Notes under the pieces: model-generated
Seen by the model: only the letters and a program-made list of their open reading frames with translations
Database searches by the model: none
Told to the model about the DNA's origin: nothing
Part shown: positions 22,670 to 31,595 of the stretch, piece after piece
Layout: every line of letters starts with the position of its first letter
Numbering within the stretch: the first letter of the stretch is position 1
Made by a program: the position numbers and the translations under genes
Origin: an uncultured Candidatus Poseidoniales archaeon
GTDB lineage: Archaea > Thermoplasmatota > Poseidoniia > Poseidoniales > Poseidoniaceae
Assembly: GCA_902520595.1 (NCBI GenBank)
Contig: CABYOM010000010.1
Location: forward strand, 1-35,446
Reading direction: 5' to 3'
Length of the DNA stretch: 35,446 nucleotides

Positions 22670-24703
22670 TTAATCCTCCTCAAATAAACTCTTGAGTAAA
22701 TGTGCGTCCATGTGATTTGGAAGAGTGACTTGTAGCAAAGGATCTGCATCCATCGCCCTCTTAATCGCAAATTCTGCGCCAGAGTTTCTCGCCCATGCTC
22801 TTCGAGCAACTCCATTATTGACATCCCATTGCAGCATTCTTTGCAATTTAATCTCACACTCTTCACTACCATCCAATAGCAATCCAAATCCGCCATTGAT
22901 GACTTCACCCCAACCGACTCCACCGCCGTTATGCAGACTAACCCAAGTCGCACCTCTGAACGCATCACCGACAAAATTGTGAACGGCCATATCAGCGGTA
23001 GTGATAGAACCATCTCGAATATTAGCAGTCTCTCGGTATGGACTATCGGTACCAGATACATCATGGTGGTCCCTTCCCAGAACAACTGGACCTGATATGC
23101 GACCTGATTGAATTGCAGAATTCATAGCAGAAGCAATTCTTCTACGTCCTTCATCATCAGCATAGAGTATGCGAGCTTGACTACCTACAACCATATCATT
23201 CTCTCCAGCGCTGCGTATCCATCGGATATTATCGATCATTTGCTGTTGTATCTCAGGTGGAGATTCACCAAGCATTGCTTCAAGAACTTCACAAGCTATT
23301 TCATCTGTAATTTTCAAATCTTCCGGGTCGCCCGAACAACAAACCCAACGGTATGGTCCAAAACCATAATCAAAACACATTGGACCCATGATGTCTTCAA
23401 CATAACTCGGATACTTGAAACGACCATCGTCGGCCAAGATGTCTGCTCCAGCACGACTTGCTTCGAGTAAGAACGCATTACCATAATCCCAAAAATACAT
23501 TCCATTCTCCGACATTGTATTGATTGCACTGGCATGCTTGCGAAGAGTTGAACGAACTTCATCAGCAAATTTTTCTGGGTCATTTGATAACATTGATGCA
23601 GCCTCATCATACGAATATCCAACTGGGTAATAGCCACCTTGAAAGGGATTGTGAAGGCTGGTTTGATCACTACCTAAGTCGACTCGAATACCTCGCTCAA
23701 CTAACCGCTCCCACAATTCAACAATATTGCCAATATACCCAATAGAAAGGGGTTTTTTCTGTCCTGCAGCAGAAATCATTTGGTCAATAGCATCATCAAT
23801 ATCCTCGCTGACGGTTGAGAGCCAACCTTGCTGGTGACGTTTGTATGCAGCGTGAGCATTCGACTCGGCAACAATGCACGATGCTCCTGCAATTACTGCC
23901 GCTTTGGCTTGTGCCCCAGACATCCCGCCAAGCCCTGAAGTGACAAAAGTCACGCCGCCCAACCCTTCATCAGCATTGAGCCCAAGGTGTGCCCGTGCTG
24001 CATTAAGTAAGGTGATAGTCGTGCCATGGACTATACCTTGAGGGCCGATATACATGTATGAGCCAGCAGTCATTTGGCCGTATTGGGTGACACCTAGCGC
24101 ATTGAGGCGTTCATAATTATCTTGGGTTGAGGCATTGGGGATCATCATTCCATTTGTGACAATTACACGTGGTGAATCAGGCGATGAAGGGAATAGGCCT
24201 AAGGGGTGTCCCGAATACATAACGAGAGTTTGATGATCCGTCATTTTGCTCAAGTATTCCATAACCAAACGGTATTGTGCCCAATTCTGGAATACCGAAC
24301 CATTCCCTCCATAGGTGATAAGTTCGTGAGGGAATTGGGCAACAGCAGAATCGAGGTTGTTTTGAATCATCAACATAATCGATGCTGCTTGTTGTGAGTG
24401 GGCAGGATAATGTTGAATTGGGTGAGCTTTCATCTCGTAGCCTGTCGGTCGATATCGCCACATTATAATGCGGCCAAATGAGTTGAGTTCTTCTAAAAAC
24501 TCCCCTGCTAAAGTTGCATGTTGTTCAGCGGGGAAATATCTCAGTGCATTCCTTAACGCCAATTGTTTTTCAGAAGCAGTCAATACTTGACGTCGTGGAG
24601 GTGCATGGTCAACAGTATCGTCCCAATCAGGCATCGACGGGATAATTTTAGGGATGCCTTCGCCAATCAGCTTCAATCCAGAGACTGATGACATATCCGC
24701 CAT
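22670..24703 (-). CDS. hutU: Urocanate hydratase (urocanase), long form
   Basis: 677 residues. Second step: hydrates urocanate to imidazolone propionate with tightly bound NAD+. Family blocks include RPTGYEMKAHP, ITYGGNGSVFQNWAQYRLVM, TFVTSGLGGMSGAQAKAA, DLGSDQTSLHNPFQGGYYPVGY and WDYGNAFLLEASRAGAD. The catalytic Cys lies in RWVCCSGDP (C455 or C456). Typical bacterial urocanases are about 555 residues, while this one matches the ~675-residue form known from animals and some bacteria, including an N-terminal extension and insertions. First gene of the hutU-hutH unit, with a TATA box about 34 bp upstream. Confidence 0.95.
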   Translation of the reverse strand: MADMSSVSGLKLIGEGIPKIIPSMPDWDDTVDHAPPRRQVLTASEKQLALRNALRYFPAEQHATLAGEFLEELNSFGRIIMWRYRPTGYEMKAHPIQHYPAHSQQAASIMLMIQNNLDSAVAQFPHELITYGGNGSVFQNWAQYRLVMEYLSKMTDHQTLVMYSGHPLGLFPSSPDSPRVIVTNGMMIPNASTQDNYERLNALGVTQYGQMTAGSYMYIGPQGIVHGTTITLLNAARAHLGLNADEGLGGVTFVTSGLGGMSGAQAKAAVIAGASCIVAESNAHAAYKRHQQGWLSTVSEDIDDAIDQMISAAGQKKPLSIGYIGNIVELWERLVERGIRVDLGSDQTSLHNPFQGGYYPVGYSYDEAASMLSNDPEKFADEVRSTLRKHASAINTMSENGMYFWDYGNAFLLEASRAGADILADDGRFKYPSYVEDIMGPMCFDYGFGPYRWVCCSGDPEDLKITDEIACEVLEAMLGESPPEIQQQMIDNIRWIRSAGENDMVVGSQARILYADDEGRRRIASAMNSAIQSGRISGPVVLGRDHHDVSGTDSPYRETANIRDGSITTADMAVHNFVGDAFRGATWVSLHNGGGVGWGEVINGGFGLLLDGSEECEIKLQRMLQWDVNNGVARRAWARNSGAEFAIKRAMDADPLLQVTLPNHMDAHLLKSLFEED

Positions 24704-24732
24704 GATTGTCCCTTGCAGGCGACGCCCTTGAG

Positions 24733-24741
24733 TATTTTTAT
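24733..24741 (-). promoter_or_regulatory. TATA box of hutU-hutH
   Basis: On the minus strand ATAAAAATA is centred about 34 bp before ATG 24703, predicting a start near 24711 and a leader of about 8 nt. The gap to the MFS gene end at 24767 is only 63 bp. Confidence 0.55.
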
Positions 24742-24766
24742 CGGGAGTTCTCCATACACCTCATGT

Positions 24767-26014
24767 TCATACCACCAGGTTGCGAGAACTTGGTCTCCAT
24801 AAAGTGAAGATTAAACCAGATAGAATCATCAGAAGAGCGAACGCTTGGAATCCGTTTTCAAGGGATAAATATCGATTTTCGAGAAGATATCCGGCTGAAG
24901 CACTTGAAACAGAAAAAGCGAGCGACATGATGAGCATGTCGATTGAAAACACCCTCCCACGAATTTCATCTTCAACCCACATTTGAGTCAATATGGTCGA
25001 TAAAACCCAATTAGCACCACTCGCAGAGTGAGCCAGCATAACCAAAAATACAGTCAACCAGACATTCACTCCGAGTGTGAATCCTACAAAGAAGTAGAAG
25101 AATCCTGAAATCATAACAAGTACGCCAACTAAAAGTGGCCATCTTTCTTCATTGGTAAGGAATTTTCGAGCAAGTATCGGTCCAGTTCCGGTACCAATTC
25201 CGCGAGCAAAGAAAAACAACCCGAACCCAAGCGCCACACCAAAACCGTCAACATCGGAACCTGCAACGACGAGGAAAACGCCTGCTAAACCACCACCAGC
25301 GATATTCCATGAGGCTTTGGCAAAAACAATTCGAAGAAGTCGCGTCTCCTTTGAAATCCGTTTCCAACCTTTACGAATATTCGAAGCTGCAGTGGAAAAT
25401 AAGGAACCTTTGAGGTCATCATCAAAAGTCTGTGGGATTGTCAATGGAGCGAGAAGAATCGCACTGATGAGGAATGTAAACGAATCGATGATGAATGCGG
25501 CATCAGTCCCATAATACTCGACAACAATTCCACCAATCATCGCCCCAAGACAAAGTGCTGTTGACCAAGATGCAGCATCCAATGCATTCGCAGTCGATAA
25601 GTGCTCCTTTGAAACAAGATTAGGTAATGCAGCCCTCTCAGCAGTAACATAGGCTCCGTGGAGCAGCATCATTATCCCAGACAATCCAAGCATCCAAGCG
25701 ATGTCTTCGGGACCATCCACAGCAAGAAAGCCAAGTGCTAAAAAGACCTGAAGTATGTTCGACCACATCATTATTTTTTTGCGATCGTATCTGTCAGCGA
25801 GTAAACCGCTGATTGGTTGTAGGAGTGCAAAACACAGCATGCGCACAGTGAATAATATGCCAAGAAGAAATTCCGACTCAGTATATTTGAAGATGAGCAA
25901 AAACAATGCAATGGTGTTGAACCATTCACCAAGCATCGAAATAACAGTAGCGGACCACAATCGTCGGTATTTTGAATTGGTTCGTATGAGTTCCCAATAA
26001 CCGATATTTTTCAT
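24767..26014 (-). CDS. Major facilitator superfamily transporter (MFS_3-like exporter)
   Basis: 415 residues with about 12 membrane segments. The loop between segments 2 and 3 has the MFS motif (GLLADRYDRKKIMMWSN). The N-terminal NSKYRRLWSATVISMLGEWF is typical of MFS_3 (EntS/TetV-like) exporters. ATG 26014 overlaps the stop of the molybdoenzyme gene by 4 nt (ATGA), so it is the last gene of the MBF1-to-MFS operon. Substrate unknown; export of a drug-like compound or metabolite is the family norm. Confidence 0.9.
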   Translation of the reverse strand: MKNIGYWELIRTNSKYRRLWSATVISMLGEWFNTIALFLLIFKYTESEFLLGILFTVRMLCFALLQPISGLLADRYDRKKIMMWSNILQVFLALGFLAVDGPEDIAWMLGLSGIMMLLHGAYVTAERAALPNLVSKEHLSTANALDAASWSTALCLGAMIGGIVVEYYGTDAAFIIDSFTFLISAILLAPLTIPQTFDDDLKGSLFSTAASNIRKGWKRISKETRLLRIVFAKASWNIAGGGLAGVFLVVAGSDVDGFGVALGFGLFFFARGIGTGTGPILARKFLTNEERWPLLVGVLVMISGFFYFFVGFTLGVNVWLTVFLVMLAHSASGANWVLSTILTQMWVEDEIRGRVFSIDMLIMSLAFSVSSASAGYLLENRYLSLENGFQAFALLMILSGLIFTLWRPSSRNLVV

Positions 26015-28308
26015 TCTTCTTCAGCTCCTTTCTTCTCGAAAGGTTCAGACTTGAGCGTAACTTCAATCCACTTTGACGTTGGTGTGTTCGAGATTCTAGC
26101 AGTGGAATTAAGTGGGACAAGGGAATTTGCTTCAGGGAAATATGTTGCTATATTTTGACGAGGTATGTCGTATGCTACAAGAACCCAATCAGACGATGTC
26201 CTCACTTCACCATTGAAATGGCTGGATATTGATACGATTTGGCGATTTTTCCAGCCTCGTTCGGCCATGTCAAGCGCATTCATCAAAACTATTCTTCTGT
26301 TACCACTGATGCCTCGGTAACGGTCATGTACATCATAAATCGTCGTGTTGTACTGATCATGTGAACGAATTGTCATCATGATGTACCTGTCTTTCGGAAT
26401 GGTGACATTCGGTAATTCATGGGTTGTGAATTGAGCTTTGGAGGAAGGTGTATCGAACGTTCTTGAATCGCGTGGGGGGTTAGGGAGAAGAAATCCATTC
26501 TCTTGACGGACGCGTATATTATAATCGTGAAAACCGGTTAAGCATTGTTCCATCAAGTCACGAATTCGATCATAATCATCAGTGAGTTCAGGCCAATTCA
26601 GAGGTGAATCTTCAAACAAATGGGTCGAGAGGTTTGACACAATCCACGGTTCGCTCCTCAGGTGTGTCGATGCGGGTTGAAGGCCACCGCGTGAACGGTG
26701 GACAACACCCATGGAATTTTCAACTGTGACAAATTGTTTTCCTGAACGCTGTACATCAAGTTCAGTCCGTCCAAGGCAAGGTAGTATTATTGCCTCTTTT
26801 CCGGTAACAAGATGGGAACGGTTGAGTTTGGTCGAAACTTGAACCGTTAGACCAACATTTCGCAAACCCTCAGCGGTTGCAAAAGTATCTGGGGTGGCAG
26901 AAAGAAAATTGCCGCCCATGCAAAAGAAAACATCGACTTTCCCCTTCCTCATAGCATGAATGGCATTGACGACATCATAGCCGTGCTCCTTGGGAATGGT
27001 TATGTTCAATCCCTGTTCCATTTTTTGAAGAAAGGATTCAGGGGCTGATTCCCAAATCCCAACAGTCCGGTCACCTTGCACATTCGAGTGCCCACGGACA
27101 GGGCAAAAGCCTGCCCCAGGGCGCCCGACGTGGCCGCCCATCAACAGCAGATTAACAACTTCCTGAATGAGCGAAACACCATTTGGTTGCTGCGTCAGAC
27201 CCATAGCCCAACAGGCGATTGTTGCCTTAGAATTCGATAAAACTTGGCCTACCTTTTCAATTTGGTCTCGGCCAATGCCTGAATCTCTTTCAATTGTATG
27301 CCAATCGATTGAAAGTGCTTTTTCGAGCATCGAATTATAACCTTCTGTTTGGTTATCAATGAATGCTTGGTCAAGGCCGCCATATTGGGAATGAACTTTG
27401 ATAAATCCTTTCAGCAATGCAGCATCACCTCCAATACGCACAGCCAGATGGTAATCTGCAAGTTTCGTAGTTGAAAAATTCAACTTCATGTAATCTTGAG
27501 GATGTTTGAATCGTTCAAGACCAGTTTCTGGTAAAGGATTGATATGGATAATGGTCGAACCTTTCAGTTTCGCATCACGTAGAGCAGTGAGCATGCGCGG
27601 ATGATTCGTTCCGGGGTTTTGACCAATAACCAGAATGACATCTGCTTGATTAAAGTCTTCAAGATGTACTGTACCTTTGCCGATACCGATAGTAGGGCCT
27701 AGGCCTTTACCACTGGATTCGTGACACATGTTCGAGCAATCAGGGAGGTTGTTTGTCCCAATACTGCGCACCATTGCTTGGTACAAAAAGGCGGCTTCGT
27801 TACTTGTCCTCCCAGAGGTGTAGAATACTGAGCGGTCAGGGTGGTCCATCGAATGTATTTTTGATGCAATGTGTTCAAATGCCTCTTCCCAAGACAACGG
27901 TGTGTAATTGGATGAATCTTTTTTGAGGATCATTGGATGGGTTAACCGACCTTGCTTGTTAAGCCACATGTCACTCTTTTCAGAAAGTTGATCGATGCTG
28001 TGTTTTGAGAAAAATTCCGGAGTCACTCTCGCTGTCATCGCTTCATCAGCGACAGCCTTTGCTCCATTTTCACAAAATTCGAATTGTGTGCGGTGTTCGG
28101 GGTCTGGCCAAGCACATCCTGGGCAGTCAAATCCGGATTTCTGATTCACCATTGCCAGGGCTTTGACAGAGCGTTTAACGCCCATGTTTTGTATCCCGTG
28201 TTTCATCGAGGAGGTGACGGCAGGAATACCAGCTGCCAGCTTCTTTTTTTTCTTCAATTTTAGAGGGTTTTTGTCAGGTGGTGAGACTGAACGGGCTTGT
28301 TTCCTCAT
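26011..28308 (-). CDS. Molybdopterin oxidoreductase, FdhF/YdeP-like alpha subunit
   Basis: 765 residues. An N-terminal Lys-rich lead (about 1-30) is followed by an Fe-S segment, DCPGCAWPDP, and FCENGAKA: three Cys instead of the four usual in FdhF, as in YdeP-type enzymes. The likely molybdenum-ligand Cys is in CSNMCHESSGKGLG. Also visible are YTSGRTSNEAAFLYQAMVR, VILVIGQNPGTNHPRML, GMGLTQ-like WAMGLTQQPNG, RPGAGFCPVRGHSNVQGDRT, and the C-terminal barrel with DVHDRYRGISGNRR. It is a formate-dehydrogenase-like enzyme of uncertain substrate. FdhD immediately upstream supports a Mo-bisPGD enzyme. No electron-transfer beta subunit is nearby, so its redox partner must lie elsewhere. Confidence 0.9.
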   Translation of the reverse strand: MRKQARSVSPPDKNPLKLKKKKKLAAGIPAVTSSMKHGIQNMGVKRSVKALAMVNQKSGFDCPGCAWPDPEHRTQFEFCENGAKAVADEAMTARVTPEFFSKHSIDQLSEKSDMWLNKQGRLTHPMILKKDSSNYTPLSWEEAFEHIASKIHSMDHPDRSVFYTSGRTSNEAAFLYQAMVRSIGTNNLPDCSNMCHESSGKGLGPTIGIGKGTVHLEDFNQADVILVIGQNPGTNHPRMLTALRDAKLKGSTIIHINPLPETGLERFKHPQDYMKLNFSTTKLADYHLAVRIGGDAALLKGFIKVHSQYGGLDQAFIDNQTEGYNSMLEKALSIDWHTIERDSGIGRDQIEKVGQVLSNSKATIACWAMGLTQQPNGVSLIQEVVNLLLMGGHVGRPGAGFCPVRGHSNVQGDRTVGIWESAPESFLQKMEQGLNITIPKEHGYDVVNAIHAMRKGKVDVFFCMGGNFLSATPDTFATAEGLRNVGLTVQVSTKLNRSHLVTGKEAIILPCLGRTELDVQRSGKQFVTVENSMGVVHRSRGGLQPASTHLRSEPWIVSNLSTHLFEDSPLNWPELTDDYDRIRDLMEQCLTGFHDYNIRVRQENGFLLPNPPRDSRTFDTPSSKAQFTTHELPNVTIPKDRYIMMTIRSHDQYNTTIYDVHDRYRGISGNRRIVLMNALDMAERGWKNRQIVSISSHFNGEVRTSSDWVLVAYDIPRQNIATYFPEANSLVPLNSTARISNTPTSKWIEVTLKSEPFEKKGAEEE

Positions 28309-28341
28309 CCACTCACCAGTGTGTCGTCACATGGGGGGTTC

Positions 28342-29130
28342 TCAAGTGTTGTTGTTCGCATGATGCATGTGAAGGCCAATTCCGACGTTACTGTTTGGTT
28401 TCATAAATGAAAATATTCGCATCCCCAAGAGTCGAGCAGTGTCGGCAGCAAGTGTCGAGCATGCACCAATGCAGACGATGGTCCCAATACCTGCGCGTGC
28501 TGCTTTTGCGACGATATCCCAACCACAACGACCAGAAAGGAGAAGATATTGTTCAACAAAAGAATCACCCTCAATTAACGCCTTTCCGATGGATTTGTCA
28601 ACTGCATTATGCCTGCCTATGTCTTCGGAAAGATGTTTTAGCATGGCACTGGGTGACCAAAGTGCAGCAGCATGCATTCCACCAGTTTGAGAAAAACCAC
28701 TCTGATTCTGCTTCATTAAGACGAGTTGTTGGTGAATGAGGTCATGTGAAAAATATCCATGTGTGCCGCTGAAAGGTGCCAAGTTGTCTGAGAGTTCGTC
28801 GAGTCCGTCACTGTTACACGCTCCGCAAGACGAGGTGACAATTCTATCAACAGAGTGTTTTGGAGTCAATTTTTGATTAATGTAGAGGTTTATCGATCCT
28901 GTATCCGAAACTTTCTGAGAAATTTCAGCATTGCTATATTCGCCGTAACCTTCTGCGAGAGCATGTCCGATGAACAGTGCGTCAAGGTCGGTAGGGGTGC
29001 CTAGGAGGCTGGCTATTTTGTCAGAATTTGAGTAAAGGTGAATTAATGTCTCGGAGGCCAATGAATCAGAATCAACCGCTGTTTTGCCTTCGGAATAACG
29101 GTGAACTCCGACGCGACGGCTGTGGCCCAT
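28342..29130 (-). CDS. fdhD: FdhD, sulfur carrier for formate dehydrogenase
   Basis: 262 residues from ATG 29130, 16 nt after the tsr3 stop; a longer frame reaching 29199 would overlap tsr3. FdhD passes sulfur from a cysteine desulfurase to the Mo-bisPGD cofactor of FdhF-type enzymes. The CxxC site is seen in VTSSCGACNSDG, followed by QTGGMHAAAL and EDIGRHNAVDK, and LLSGRCGWDIV near the end: all FdhD hallmarks. It lies 33 bp before the molybdoenzyme gene it presumably serves. Confidence 0.94.
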   Translation of the reverse strand: MGHSRRVGVHRYSEGKTAVDSDSLASETLIHLYSNSDKIASLLGTPTDLDALFIGHALAEGYGEYSNAEISQKVSDTGSINLYINQKLTPKHSVDRIVTSSCGACNSDGLDELSDNLAPFSGTHGYFSHDLIHQQLVLMKQNQSGFSQTGGMHAAALWSPSAMLKHLSEDIGRHNAVDKSIGKALIEGDSFVEQYLLLSGRCGWDIVAKAARAGIGTIVCIGACSTLAADTARLLGMRIFSFMKPNSNVGIGLHMHHANNNT

Positions 29131-29146
29131 GATGAGGGATAGAGAC

Positions 29147-29707
29147 TCATCTTGAAGTATCTTCGGAGTCATCAGGACGTTCAATGTCAAAAAATTCAAA
29201 TTGCAGGTCTACTAATTCGGCACTGGTTTTCGCTTGAGCATAGGCTTCAAGAGGTTCTTTATTCAGTTCAAAAAAACGCTGACCCCAGCGAAATGCACCA
29301 AGAATCTGTTGTGCTTGCTTTTCTTCACCAACAAGGTAGAGGACAGTTGCTAGTGCTTCTGCAGTGGTCAAACGTCCAGGCTTGCCCCAGTTAACAGGGT
29401 TCGCTGCTAACAGCAGAGGTAACATTCGAGGAATTAAGCGAGTTTTTTTCATCACTTGTTGGACGCTTTCTTCAATGTGTGCCCAACTGCAATCAAGGCC
29501 TACAAGCGAACCTCCACTAATCAAGATTTTATGATCTTCAGGTCCGAAAACCTTTCCACACAACGGTTCAAGAATAATGCCTCTTTTAGGGGCTGTGTTG
29601 ATGCGTTTGTGCAATTTCATATCACCACGTTTCGATGCAAGGACGGCGGTATTTTTTTTCGGATCGTCCTGCGCAAGCCAGATGGCATGAACGGAAATTT
29701 CGGGCAT
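29147..29707 (-). CDS. tsr3: Tsr3, 18S/16S rRNA aminocarboxypropyltransferase
   Basis: 186 residues from ATG 29707, 4 nt after the MBF1 stop with GGTGA as ribosome-binding site overlapping that stop. Tsr3 transfers the 3-amino-3-carboxypropyl group from S-adenosylmethionine to a hypermodified uridine in the decoding region of small-subunit rRNA. Diagnostic blocks are GLDCSWAHIEE, then PLLLAANPVNWGKPGRLTTA and ILGAFRWGQRFFELN. The N-terminus (ISVHAIWLAQDDPKKNT) and an acidic tail fit the family. Between MBF1 and FdhD in one operon. Confidence 0.95.
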   Translation of the reverse strand: MPEISVHAIWLAQDDPKKNTAVLASKRGDMKLHKRINTAPKRGIILEPLCGKVFGPEDHKILISGGSLVGLDCSWAHIEESVQQVMKKTRLIPRMLPLLLAANPVNWGKPGRLTTAEALATVLYLVGEEKQAQQILGAFRWGQRFFELNKEPLEAYAQAKTSAELVDLQFEFFDIERPDDSEDTSR

Positions 29708-29711
29708 AAAA

Positions 29712-30203
29712 TCACCGGATATCTTCCAAGTAGTCTCCAAGTGTCATTCCACGAGATGTTGAGGAATCAATGCGTCGTGTTTCCGATGGCGTTGATGCTA
29801 CGAACAAGGTAATGGAAAGAACTCTTTCAAACTTCTTTAAGACAGAATCCGTTGGACGTTTACCGCTTTCTGCAGCTTTGATAATATTGACTGTTTCAGC
29901 CATGCGCTTTCCAAGTGTAGCCTGATTCCAACCCTTTGATTTACGTGCATTTAAAATGCGTTGAGAGAAATCCTCAGCAAGTTCTTTTTCGGCTTTAAGC
30001 ATGATGTCTTTACCCTTCTTGCCCTTGGCAGAAAAGGAGGGGCGTGCTCTCATGTTTTGCGCTCGGGCTAGACCAGGTGCAGTTTCCTTAGGACCGAGAT
30101 TCATTTTATCTGAGCAGCGAGAACACGCAGCAACTTCTGTCTTACCCATTTTGACGTGACGGACGCTGACTTTCATTGCACCGCATAATTCACAATCTGC
30201 CAT
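29712..30203 (-). CDS. mbf1: MBF1-type transcription factor (zinc ribbon plus HTH)
   Basis: 163 residues from ATG 30203; the open frame extends upstream across the divergent PAN gene, but this start gives the family N-terminus. The C4 ribbon (CELCG near residues 4-8, CSRC near 29-32) is followed by a basic linker, then the Cro/C1-type HTH (QRILNARKSKGWNQATLGKR, AESGKRPTDSVLKKFER). MBF1 bridges TBP/TFB and regulators in archaea and eukaryotes and has been linked to ribosome quality control. Divergent from the PAN gene with 118 bp between starts; first gene of a five-gene minus-strand operon. Confidence 0.93.
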   Translation of the reverse strand: MADCELCGAMKVSVRHVKMGKTEVAACSRCSDKMNLGPKETAPGLARAQNMRARPSFSAKGKKGKDIMLKAEKELAEDFSQRILNARKSKGWNQATLGKRMAETVNIIKAAESGKRPTDSVLKKFERVLSITLFVASTPSETRRIDSSTSRGMTLGDYLEDIR

Positions 30204-30321
30204 ACAACCAGCCCTCAATTCATGGTTGTGGTGACTGTCTTTGAAGCCTTCGGAACGAATAACTGCAATTTGTTTGAGCGACGACTTAACAAACTGTAGC
30301 CACGACGAGTGTTTGAGTGCA

Positions 30322-31542
30322 ATGAGTTCAGATGTCGAAAAAAGCAACAACCCACTCACAGCAAAAACAGATGCTGAACTGGACAAGTTGGAGGAAGATT
30401 ATCAAAAACTACTCGAGGTTTCTGAGAACTTAATCAATGAAAGATCCTATCTGGAAACTGAAATTCGAACTCTCAAAAAGCGTGCAACACGACTTGATGA
30501 TGAAGTTCGTTTACTAAAATCACCTCCGCTCATTATCGGACATTTACAAGACGTTTTGGATGACAGGACTGCTATTGTGCGTTCATCGAACGGTACTGTA
30601 TTCCAAGTATCTCTCAATCAAAGACTGGAGCCTGAAAAATTGAAACCTGGGACGAGGGTGGCGTTGAACCAAGATACATTAGCCGTCATTGAAGTCCTTC
30701 ATGAGGCCTGGGACCCAATGGTGAGCGGTGCAGAGATGGTTGAGAAACCCGATATAACCTATGATTCAGTTGCCGGACTTGATGAGCAAGTCAAAACCGT
30801 CCGTGAAGCCATTGAACTACCGCTTCTTGAACCTGAACTTTTCGCCAAAGTAGGTATAACTCCCCCCAAGGGTATTCTTCTTGTTGGGCCACCTGGTTGC
30901 GGAAAAACATTGCTTGCAAAAGCAGTTGCCCAACAGACTGATGCGACTTTCATTCGCATGGTTGGCAGCGAACTCGCACAAAAATACATAGGAGAAGGTG
31001 GACGAATGGTTCGGGAACTCTTTTCCTTAGCTAAGGAGAAATCCCCGTCGATAATATTCCTCGACGAAATCGACGCCATAGGTGCGAAAAGGCTTGATGG
31101 TTCAACAAGCGGTGATCGAGAGGTTCAGCGGACATTAATGCAATTACTCGCCGAACTCGATGGATTTGATTCATTAGAAGATGTCAAAATTATTGCTGCA
31201 ACAAATCGTCCAGATATTCTTGATGATGCACTTTTGCGACCAGGTCGATTTGATAGGATTGTTACTATTCCATTGCCAGACTCCGACGGCAGAAAAGCAA
31301 TACTGAAACTCCACACCTCGAATATGTCGACCTCAAGGATACAACTGAAGGCAATTGTCGAAAAAACGGAAGGGTACTCAGGTGCTGAATTGAAAGCGAC
31401 ATGTGTTGAGGCGGGAATGATCGCAATTCGAGACAAGCGAAGTAAAATCTCACAATCGGATTTGCTCAAAGCTGTTGAACGAATCCAGGTAAAGAAATCA
31501 ACAAGTGGCGTGACGACATCTCCTGATGCTCTTTACGGGTGA
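30322..31542 (+). CDS. pan: Proteasome-activating nucleotidase (PAN)
   Basis: 406 residues from ATG 30322. An N-terminal coiled coil (DAELDKLEEDYQKLLE and on), an OB domain (LIIGHLQDVLDDRTAIVR), then an AAA+ domain with Walker A GPPGCGKTLLAK, pore loop MVGSELAQKYIGEGGRMVRE, Walker B IIFLDEIDAIGAKR and arginine fingers in LRPGRFDR. The last three residues are LYG, an HbYX motif that opens the gate of the 20S proteasome. It unfolds proteins for degradation. Divergent from mbf1; formiminotransferase starts 53 bp downstream. The 20S subunits are not in the window. Confidence 0.95.
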   Translation: MSSDVEKSNNPLTAKTDAELDKLEEDYQKLLEVSENLINERSYLETEIRTLKKRATRLDDEVRLLKSPPLIIGHLQDVLDDRTAIVRSSNGTVFQVSLNQRLEPEKLKPGTRVALNQDTLAVIEVLHEAWDPMVSGAEMVEKPDITYDSVAGLDEQVKTVREAIELPLLEPELFAKVGITPPKGILLVGPPGCGKTLLAKAVAQQTDATFIRMVGSELAQKYIGEGGRMVRELFSLAKEKSPSIIFLDEIDAIGAKRLDGSTSGDREVQRTLMQLLAELDGFDSLEDVKIIAATNRPDILDDALLRPGRFDRIVTIPLPDSDGRKAILKLHTSNMSTSRIQLKAIVEKTEGYSGAELKATCVEAGMIAIRDKRSKISQSDLLKAVERIQVKKSTSGVTTSPDALYG

Positions 31543-31595
31543 TTTTAGCCTTCTATAGCGTTAACATTCAAAGTCCGTCTCGACGACCTTTGTTT

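Noticed and set aside
23108-23470. Plus-strand frame opposite hutU
   Set aside because: Lies wholly inside a well-conserved urocanase gene on the other strand.
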